Shown here: piece after piece, positions 45,701 through 50,656 of the stretch
How positions within the stretch are numbered: position 1 is the first letter of the stretch
Layout of the letters: each line of letters opens with the position of its first letter
Origin: a bacterium
Lineage (GTDB): Bacteria; Bacteroidota; Bacteroidia; Cytophagales; Cyclobacteriaceae
Assembly (NCBI GenBank): GCA_024743255.1
Contig: JANSWY010000006.1
Location: 75,610 to 126,265 of the forward strand
DNA: 50,656 bases
Direction of reading: 5' to 3'
Notes under the pieces: generated by a model
What the model saw: the letters and a program-made list of their open reading frames with translations, nothing else
Told to the model about the DNA's origin: nothing
Database searches by the model: none
Translations under genes and position numbers: made by a program

Positions 45701-48536
45701 CATAAATAGCAATACTGTAATCCTGCCCTTCTGAAAGTCCCTTTAGATTGATTCCCGTTAGGTCTCCAAAACCAACTATGTACTCTCCATTTCCAACATC
45801 CTGCCCTTGTCCTAAGGTATCACTAGCGGTGTAAAAAGTATCAATTTCAGGTCCAAAAACCACATCCTCCTGAGAGTTTTTGGCCACAATAAGTCTTCCA
45901 TCACCATCACCTGGAGTAAAACTAAATTGGATGCTGTCATTTGAAACTTCTTCAACAATGAGATCTGTGACATTTTCATCAGGCGCATTCAATTCATTAC
46001 TGATGGAAAATTGGTAACCCGTACTCATGTAGCTCACTTCATCACCAGATAAATTGAACTCAAACGACTTAATTGTGTAATCTGTTCTGGCCGTAGTTCC
46101 CGTAAGGGTTATGTCTTCAACATTGCCAAAAGCCAGCACAAATTCTCCATTTCCCAGGTCCTGCCCTGCTCCAAATTCCGCATCAGCAGAATATGTCACA
46201 TCAGCGGATGGTTCAAAAGAGACGCTGCTTCCACCTTCTTTGACAATAATTAGTCTCGCATCTCCATTTCCGGAATTGATAGAAAATTGGATACTATCTG
46301 GAGAGAAGCTTAAAAGAGAACCTCCGGAAGAAGCAGTCGTTGGAGCATCCAATCTGTTGTCAATAGTGAAGGTAAACCCACCAGTTTCATAGCTATATTC
46401 CAAACCAGATTGATTGTATTCAAATATCTTGATTGTATAATCTGTCTTGGCGCTTAAACCAGTAAGATTTACAGTGTCCACATCTCCAAATGCAATAACG
46501 TACTCTTCATTACTAAGATTCTGACCGTTACCAAATTCTGAATCCGCCGTATATACGATGTTATCAGTTGGTTCAAAAACTATGGCCTCAGTTCCTTCCT
46601 TAGCCACAATCACCCTACCATCTCCGTCTCCCGGGGTAAAAGTAAAGTCAATTTGATCTGAAGCCTCTGAAATTACTTCGTCATCGCTTGCAATTGTTTC
46701 CGGAGCTGGTAGATAACTATATACTTCTGCAGTCCAACCGTCATTATTGAATACACTTGTATTAAAATCTGAAGAAGAAAAAGTAACTGTCATGACTCCT
46801 GAAGGTGCTAGTGTTTCAATTGGATAAGTATGAGAGCTACCAGAAATTGATTGCAACAATGTGCCAGTTGAATCGGCTCCATCATACAGTTTAATGCTCT
46901 CTTGGGATGAAATTTCCACATCACTAAATGAAATAAAAACTGGCTTGTTATCTTCATCGGCATCTAATACCAATTGGTAAGACGTATCTGCTCTGTATTT
47001 ACCTTTCCCACCATCATCAAAGAAATTGACAGTATCCGCAACAGATGTTGTTGCTGTTTGCATGATTATATCGTTGGGGCCAGGAGTAGTTACACTCCTA
47101 CTAAAATTTGTTGTGGTATTGTTATACCTGATCTCTGACCCATCGTGGTTTGTATTTACCTCTAATAAAGCAATAGAAAATACTGTATCAGCAGATAGTC
47201 CTTCTATTTTAACCAGATCTTCGGAACCCTGATAAACCACATAAGTATCAGTTCCCACCAAATCACCATCACCAAAAGTTGTACTTGCCGTGTAGGCTGT
47301 ATTATCTGCAACAGTAACATCAGGAAAACTATCATCTTTTCTCATGAATACTATTCTTTCCACGCCATCTCCGGGCTGCAGATATAAATAAGCACTATCT
47401 GCCCATACTTTATCAAAGTAAACGATTCCAACATCGCTAGGCTCAATCGCACTGTATTCCCAACCAGGTGAGTTATCTGCCTTAGCATTATTAATATTAA
47501 ACGTAGCTGTACCAGAATAAACCGCATCTGTAAACTCAACATAATCACCAGTAATTGTTATGCCAGAGCCAGCGATAGTAGTCTGACTATCTTCAGTTTC
47601 GGAAAGAATACCTGTATGGTCATCATTGGTCCCTAGAAATTGAATATCTGATGTGATTGTTTGCGTTACTCCAGCAGTCCCTAGTAAGAAAGCACCTGCC
47701 TGCAATTCCAGACTGTCAATTGTATTTGCATCAATAAAAGCGGTCCCGTCATCAAAAACTGATGAAGGTTCGCGTAAACTAACTTTGTTGTATGAATGTC
47801 CCCCACCTTCAAATTCGTCCGATGCTGATACGGTAGAGTTTGAAGAATTTAATGTGACAGAAGCGTCATCTTGTATATTCCATTCCTGTATTATGAAAAT
47901 GGCATCCAGAAGATTGACGGTCTTAGCAACACTTGAGCTTGTAGAGAAGTAGGTGCTCTCTATTGTATCTCCTTCATAAGTAACAGTTCCTTCATATTGG
48001 GTAATAGAAGTAAGATGTAAATCTGACTGAACGGTCCACTCTCCTGTTCCATCAAAGTACAAATAGCCAGAGTTTCCATCATTCAAAGCCCCACTGGAAA
48101 ATAAGATTTCATTGCCGGCATCCTCAGCTTTAAGTGTAAAAGAACTACCTGACCAATCAAAGGTGACCCCATCCTGTATTTTAAAACTACCGTAAACCTC
48201 AAAATTTGCAGTACTCGTAATAGTAACGTCAAAGGTCACCCCTTCAACGAAAAAGTCATTTACTTCTACTAACTGCGATATTGTAACCTCCTCACTGTCA
48301 GCACTAAAAGAGTTTACATCAAAGTACACATTATCGTCCAATCCTGGTAATTCTGAATGAAGAGTAGAACCTCCTGATGTGGTGGCCCAATGCGTCAATT
48401 CATTCCAGTTTCCTGTACCACCGACCCAATAATAGTCTGCAGCATTTGCTGAATTAATGAAGAAAAGTAGTCCGAGGATTAGTGAAAGCTTTGAAAACAC
48501 AGCGACCCTGCTGGACAATTGATGAATGAGTTTCAT
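39759..48536 (-). CDS. Giant T9SS-secreted protein with FN3-like and CUB-like modules
   Basis: A 2925-aa exported protein. The signal peptide ends SANAADYYWVGG near residue 33. A module beginning YYWVGGTGNWNELTHWATTSGG occurs twice (about 34 and 1715, there FYWVGGEGSWEDPSHWATTS). About ten to twelve FN3-like repeats share PGDGDGRLIIVKEG, SFEPSDNxTYxA, an FGxGQxLGNGEFVxAFG strand and a closing TDYTIKIFEYNxSG; five consecutive copies lie at about 362-1135. Three CUB-like beta modules sit near 490-610, 1235-1340 and 2144-2270. The last 85 residues are a T9SS type A sorting domain (HFSLHPNPTRDVVHIKYEG ... GMYFILITGDGWNVRERLLKE). Likely a surface adhesin or matrix protein. A perfect promoter lies 35-65 nt upstream. 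It appears monocistronic. Confidence 0.93.
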   Translation of the reverse strand: MKLIHQLSSRVAVFSKLSLILGLLFFINSANAADYYWVGGTGNWNELTHWATTSGGSTLHSELPGLDDNVYFDVNSFSADSEEVTISQLVEVNDFFVEGVTFDVTITSTANFEVYGSFKIQDGVTFDWSGSSFTLKAEDAGNEILFSSGALNDGNSGYLYFDGTGEWTVQSDLHLTSITQYEGTVTYEGDTIESTYFSTSSSVAKTVNLLDAIFIIQEWNIQDDASVTLNSSNSTVSASDEFEGGGHSYNKVSLREPSSVFDDGTAFIDANTIDSLELQAGAFLLGTAGVTQTITSDIQFLGTNDDHTGILSETEDSQTTIAGSGITITGDYVEFTDAVYSGTATFNINNAKADNSPGWEYSAIEPSDVGIVYFDKVWADSAYLYLQPGDGVERIVFMRKDDSFPDVTVADNTAYTASTTFGDGDLVGTDTYVVYQGSEDLVKIEGLSADTVFSIALLEVNTNHDGSEIRYNNTTTNFSRSVTTPGPNDIIMQTATTSVADTVNFFDDGGKGKYRADTSYQLVLDADEDNKPVFISFSDVEISSQESIKLYDGADSTGTLLQSISGSSHTYPIETLAPSGVMTVTFSSSDFNTSVFNNDGWTAEVYSYLPAPETIASDDEVISEASDQIDFTFTPGDGDGRVIVAKEGTEAIVFEPTDNIVYTADSEFGNGQNLSNEEYVIAFGDVDTVNLTGLSAKTDYTIKIFEYNQSGLEYSYETGGFTFTIDNRLDAPTTASSGGSLLSFSPDSIQFSINSGNGDARLIIVKEGGSSVSFEPSADVTYSADAEFGAGQDLGNGEFVLAFGNVEDITLTGTTARTDYTIKSFEFNLSGDEVSYMSTGYQFSISNELNAPDENVTDLIVEEVSNDSIQFSFTPGDGDGRLIVAKNSQEDVVFGPEIDTFYTASDTLGQGQDVGNGEYIVGFGDLTGINLKGLSEGQDYSIAIYEYAEKENEITYVSSPFEYVLSNKNRPSIEASNGQLVSKTDNSFTFNIEPGDGEGRLIIVENGNTTISFEPSDNTTYTANTNFGSGEEVVSGEFIVLSGNDSTIEITGITAGDTYTLKVYEFNGSGSSTVYALDSYSFTIDHSLEEPEDLLDEYELSMVSNALAKEEMSIRVSTNTNPFENTDVILFASEELIDSELLKEALVDNLRVNANQEFGQGDELLADVFAVGKAYLTGSYVRNTINVTGLEPETEYYFYAVLMSENEAGVRYGVNGSGSYSDMTLETNSILLGAQDTIISSNTIIYNQYGYSNVDLGYKFETFYPSKTGDKLVFLLGENNFYRDLNVYDGPMDSSNLVRSYTSTVTSPTPVIATNDEGIITIEYGEIGRGNTSNLNIGWKGLIYPIAGTLADEPQLQSSGITIDSVSFTSAHVALTRGDGEGIIAILINDDDVPPVTDGLEFELGDEVQSRGIIRTGYIAYKGTGSEFNLDDLIASKTYTLAIYEYNGSGKEINYSYPTIAVFETESNAPTEYFYNLDFVPYESDSVKIVWEGGNGERTMVIIEEGYIEDIGELLNGYEFEADSNILTSPIYPMGGSNRIKVVYDGTDNECVVYGFGDSRIEDAYILDYNGEGSLRSYKASGQIRVNPIPEAPTVGPDTVIVSNITSTSVRLDWTDIEWWIVDRFIVYVHEADSMVLPLEDGRQPNFPYDFEIENFPLSEGFIGAYTRDSTAIINNLVPGRNYNFSVYALENRNGAIAINRSMYATANASTLGSLEFYWVGGEGSWEDPSHWATTSGGSTSHDTIPHKGATVIIDENSFSDNDIPSIYAFRNNPYSFFTLDARNLNRKVTIQSDSIGVNNYNKTFKIYNNLYAGDSLYMGDRNFEFYGIDSVNYINLTENNSNSNVDIRTYATGKIVMEQLPSRIDYVGFEGQHLVMPESIDTIGIDYWWDNTDYIENIPPITGIYNLNSKHEFPYIQSSYYRLVAYRHPKIEVLDFRGTRLEIGETDTIRIGELISNPEYNLFIESTRPGFEGYIETLEDSLIVERAELIDNHTVGSAVYLARNSNLMDNTEGWIQDGETTPSEPNDVPFPYLSYGDSTSIEVEWDSYRSTNTLVALSRVDAPNEIPFNNEFYSSELDSSLPDSIGLTVVRDVGRALHYSFDNLEPNTAYVVKLYSYNRSSTEVTYTSFSRDFEFVTPDIHDVFLFENGGAVEVNETTLYSQYGIGFPAYVSDFGQITLLPNDSSKKVMFKIQSLAPRSGSLMLYDATSVIDSLLIGEIDLRTLYYEQDPDYDSLYIPTNDEGALTIVYTQSYGSNEVRKGAKFFATTISDQLSAEPDTVDFLNTVNITDQSVDLIWDMEEGASILILASESETINESPIDRVSYSANSHFGSGDVIDGDHFVVYSGTGNEVTITGLFERENYYFHAFTYKISDEEDLNYNDTSVSAMARTSISRPDVLPNFYSVQVTETTSSLNYWNSRFDGSIVLLKEGNEPIAVGPEDNVYYNADANWNADDTELTEGVKVVYNGSELSPSITLYNLDPNTTYQYAIYNYNTEDALYKYNNEALTGEFTTMNTSYEIDNSDLVLSGCLGTSYTFGYSRRGPEVEQERQVIIYQGDTVSHDIKLSILEDTGSEITVMIHSNIAEGTYYIAVVPTEGSFVYYPSEITFGSAPIPTIVRNGYQLIAEEAEDGMWFLNGESLNASGNTLDITTSGVYRVENEFSSCYFVSEDFLVLPEMSFENTTLTACTQPVIEYSVFGDAIIDGDYTLSLAGMDSIYDETIEIDEFQTGPAQIVIMFPESLDLGTYYAYLGSSPVDLATEVFTITIESVIDPEIAVSGLILQSNYETGNQWYKDRTAILGATDNTYEVTADGDYHLEVTVDDCVLETESVSFDITSALESYDQHFSLHPNPTRDVVHIKYEGHLNEKVNIQLMTLEGKILDTSEVVLGDDMDYSISLIDRPSGMYFILITGDGWNVRERLLKE

Positions 48537-48570
48537 AAGTATGTGTAGATTATTGGTTGTTGCTACATGG

Positions 48571-48601
48571 CAAATATAGAAAATTGCAGTCTATTGACAA
48601 T
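48571..48601 (-). promoter_or_regulatory. Bacteroidota-type promoter of the 2925-aa gene
   Basis: On the minus strand ATTG (48598-48601), a 19-nt spacer, then TATATTTG (48571-48578). The -7 box matches TAnnTTTG exactly and the -33 box has the essential TTG. The start codon at 48536 lies 35 nt downstream of the -7 box. Confidence 0.65.
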
Positions 48602-48665
48602 AGATTGGATTATTTTAAGCAGATCGTCTTTGCAGTCTTCATTTTAACCTACTAGAAAGTTTTAA

Positions 48666-48836
48666 AAATTTTCCTTTTTGCCCAAACTGGCTTACAATCG
48701 CTCTTTACAGAATGAACTCAAATTCACATTAAACCTTACAGAAGTAAATCGATTCAGCTCGCAAAACGAAGAACAAAGAAAATTCAGTGAGTTCACTGCG
48801 CAAATGGGTTATAGTTACAATTTCGGGTTAAAGTAA
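48666..48836 (+). pseudogene. 3' remnant of a probable outer-membrane beta-barrel protein
   Basis: An open frame of 56 codons ending at TAA 48834-48836, with a stop at 48663 just before it and no start codon until near its end. Translated pieces read LPKLAYNRSLQNELKFTLNL, TEVNRFSSQNEEQRKF and FTAQMGYSYNFGLK. The alternating polar/hydrophobic strands and the aromatic-rich end fit the final strands of an outer-membrane barrel. It has no neighbours that would supply its 5' part; the upstream side is the promoter of the giant gene. It is most likely a truncated relic of a deleted gene. Family not identified. Confidence 0.5.
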
Positions 48837-48838
48837 AC

Positions 48839-50068
48839 CTACTCCCTATAAACCTTATAAACTCCACTCCCCACCATTACAAAGTAGATTCCAGGTTCAA
48901 GGTTTATCAAATCAAGCTCTAGAGTTGATTGGCTCCTTTGGAATATTGCCAGTTGGCTAGTCAGGTTTTGCCCATTTAGATCAAGAACATTGATGTCTTT
49001 AATATTGATATTTGAGCCTTCAATGGTTATGTGATCATTGGTTGGATTAGGGTAGATACCAATATCTTGTTGTGAGGAAAACTGATCAATTACCTCAACC
49101 TCTGAGTAAGAGAACTCGCCATCATAATCAGTTTGTTTCAGTCTGTAGTAAGATATGCCAGATAATGGGGCATCATCAGTGGCTTTGTATTCGCGGAGCT
49201 CATTACTGTTACCAGCACCATCTATCACCTTTATCACCTCCCATCTATTCAGGTCTGCGCTTCTTTCTATAGTAAAGTAATCATTGTTGGTCTCTGTTAC
49301 TGTTATCCATTCAAAGTCAACCTGGCTGTTATTGCGCTTTGCTTTAAAGCTCAATAAGTCAATCGGAAGCGTGGTGATTAACACACAGTTGGAAGTATCT
49401 ATACAACCACTACCCGTAACTTCTACCGCATAACTTCCATTATCTGTGGCAGTAAAGGCCTGCCCGGTTTCTCCCGTAATTGCACTATAGCCGTCGTTAC
49501 AATCGAGCCACTGCCAACTGCTTGCCGAGCTACTAGCAGTAAGAGTTGGATCAGTTTCTGTCACATTAGTATTTACATTGAATAATGTATTGCTAACGTT
49601 TATATTCAAAGTATACCTCCATGTACCAGCACACCCTGTACTATTAGCCTGGAAAGTTCTAATGCTATTCCCTGCGGTAGTAGGGAGATTGATCACATCA
49701 GTTCGGGATGCGGGTGTGCCTTCACATATTCCCTCAAACGTACCTCCCCCACATATAGTCCCATCATTTTCACACCCCCCAAATGTGATGGAGATAGAAG
49801 GTGGAACATCATTTGCACACACATAAGTCTCGTTGAAAATCTCATAACTAACTACCTCCGTGCAACCATTGCAAACAGTTTCATGGCACAAATCATCGAT
49901 ATCACCAGTCCAATACCATGCTGGATCGCTGTTCCCATCAAACGCCAGATCACAATCTGGAATTGTAGTTGAGACTTCTGTAATTGTTATTGTGATAGTG
50001 GATTGTCCGTAGACATTTAGACATAGGACAGATAGCAGTCCCATGAAGAGATAGTAAGATAGCGGCAA
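48839..50068 (-). CDS. Secreted protein with T9SS C-terminal sorting domain
   Basis: A 409-aa secreted protein with a signal peptide ending VYGQ. The N-terminal half (about 23-170) is cysteine-rich (CHETVCNGC, GGCENDGTICGGG, EGICEG) and of unknown fold. A PKD/Ig-like segment follows with WQWLDCNDGYSAITGETGQAF and an SGCIDTSNC pair, then the Bacteroidota linker LPIDLLSFKAKRNNSQVDFEW with TIERSADLNRWE (about 233-320), and a T9SS type A domain from about 330 (IGIYPNPTNDHITIEG). The start is uncertain: TTG at 50068 gives a 22-residue signal peptide with no basic residue; the first ATG (50044) leaves only 14 residues before the cleavage site. I kept TTG. Ligand unknown. Confidence 0.85.
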   Translation of the reverse strand: MPLSYYLFMGLLSVLCLNVYGQSTITITITEVSTTIPDCDLAFDGNSDPAWYWTGDIDDLCHETVCNGCTEVVSYEIFNETYVCANDVPPSISITFGGCENDGTICGGGTFEGICEGTPASRTDVINLPTTAGNSIRTFQANSTGCAGTWRYTLNINVSNTLFNVNTNVTETDPTLTASSSASSWQWLDCNDGYSAITGETGQAFTATDNGSYAVEVTGSGCIDTSNCVLITTLPIDLLSFKAKRNNSQVDFEWITVTETNNDYFTIERSADLNRWEVIKVIDGAGNSNELREYKATDDAPLSGISYYRLKQTDYDGEFSYSEVEVIDQFSSQQDIGIYPNPTNDHITIEGSNINIKDINVLDLNGQNLTSQLAIFQRSQSTLELDLINLEPGIYFVMVGSGVYKVYRE

Positions 50069-50176
50069 TATACCACAAATAGGGAAATTCGTTCTTTATT
50101 GCAGTAATAGGATCATCTCTTACAATTTGTCTTTATTATATATTTACCAACCAACAGTAAAATCAGATTTAAAACG

Positions 50177-50656
50177 ATGCTCTACAAATTCAAATTACTC
50201 TTCGCTATAGCCATGATTCTATCATCCATTATACCTGATGATTTATTGGCCCAAACCGAATCAGGTTTTATGGTGGTTGATATTGACCAAAAGCTTGAGG
50301 ACGAAATGAGAGCCAAAAATGTATTTGGTGAACACTCTCCAATTCCATTAGAGAGACTAAAATTGGTTTACATTAAGCACATTGACTTCAATGGATATGA
50401 GCAATCTGGTGAAATTATAGTTTTGGATGCATGTGCTGAACAGGTCAAGCAGTTGTTTATTGAATTATATGAAGCCAAATTTCCAATGACTCAGGTAAGA
50501 CTCATTACTGAGTACAATGGAAGCGACAGCTTATCAATGGCTGAAAATAACACTTCTTCACACAACCTCAGACAAGTCACAGGTGGCAAAAGGTTATCCT
50601 TACATGCATATGGAACTGCAATAGATATTAACCCTATCAATAACCCATATATTGAC
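50177..50656 (+). CDS. M15-family peptidase, likely D-Ala-D-Ala carboxypeptidase or endopeptidase (3' partial)
   Basis: The gene runs off the right edge; 160 codons are visible from ATG 50177. A signal peptide ends LLAQ near residue 26. The zinc-binding region of M15C-type peptidoglycan peptidases is present: NNTSSHNLRQVTGG, then SLHAYGTAIDINPINNPY with zinc ligands His143 and Asp150 (H-x6-D). A third ligand (HxH) should lie beyond the window. Such enzymes trim cell-wall peptides. It is divergent from the T9SS gene with about 108 nt between them. Confidence 0.88.
   Translation, partial: MLYKFKLLFAIAMILSSIIPDDLLAQTESGFMVVDIDQKLEDEMRAKNVFGEHSPIPLERLKLVYIKHIDFNGYEQSGEIIVLDACAEQVKQLFIELYEAKFPMTQVRLITEYNGSDSLSMAENNTSSHNLRQVTGGKRLSLHAYGTAIDINPINNPYID

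Noticed and set aside
45379-47952. Several plus-strand ORFs of 68-99 codons
   Set aside because: Antisense shadows in the repetitive 2925-aa gene; they recur at repeat positions as expected for mirrored codons.

Overview
The window looks like chromosomal DNA of a marine-type Bacteroidota, most likely a Cytophagales/Flammeovirgaceae-like bacterium. Evidence: low GC, giant secreted proteins with type IX secretion (T9SS) C-terminal domains, a Reg_prop/Y_Y_Y sensor kinase, a signal-peptide TPR-LuxR regulator, a histone H1-like (Hc1) protein, an alpha-oxoamine synthase of the serine palmitoyltransferase type, and promoters fitting the Bacteroidota pattern TTTG-N19/20-TAnnTTTG. The genus cannot be fixed from sequence reading alone.

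Layout. 1-5.4 kb: a 5'-truncated sensor histidine kinase, then a stress group (tandem UspA, a small eRF1/Pelota-like protein, a DUF892 ferritin-like protein with altered metal ligands). 5.5-14.5 kb: a surface module made of a 56-aa PID-CTERM-like peptide, a 2374-aa T9SS protein with about twelve SbsA/Big_5-type Ig domains, and a membrane TPR-LuxR regulator. 14.6-17.7 kb: a single-domain response regulator, lpxD, Hc1, and the alpha-oxoamine synthase. 17.9-22.5 kb: a tight three-gene operon (acetolactate-synthase-like TPP enzyme, aldehyde dehydrogenase, FMN glutamate-synthase-like protein) whose pathway I cannot name. 22.8-26.5 kb: accC, DUF1015, maf and an OmpA-like protein. 26.6-30.9 kb: thyA, serine dehydratase beta chain, TolC and a periplasmic adaptor. 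31.4-35.2 kb: an overlapping RND/MMPL permease, GH113-like hydrolase and peroxiredoxin operon. 35.7-39.0 kb: cdd, lipoprotein MsrB, a duplicated-domain lipoprotein, lipoprotein MsrA, and an ArsR regulator. 39.8-50.1 kb: a 2925-aa T9SS protein and a 409-aa T9SS protein. The window ends inside an M15 peptidase gene.

Three intergenic regions (30.9-31.3, 35.2-35.5 and 39.1-39.4 kb) carry members of one dispersed non-coding element. It is built from 7-bp tandem repeats (TTGTCAG or TTGTCTG), a shared AACGAGTTA segment and, in two copies, a CCCCTTGGAGAAGGGG block. One copy is closed by 25-bp imperfect terminal inverted repeats, which suggests a MITE-like origin.

Genes missed by a simple length cutoff but supported here: the PID-CTERM-like peptide (5502-5672, minus), Hc1 (16171-16347, minus), the truncated M15 gene (50177 onward), and a 56-codon remnant of a probable outer-membrane barrel protein (48666-48836). 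No tRNA, rRNA, CRISPR array or complete insertion sequence was seen.
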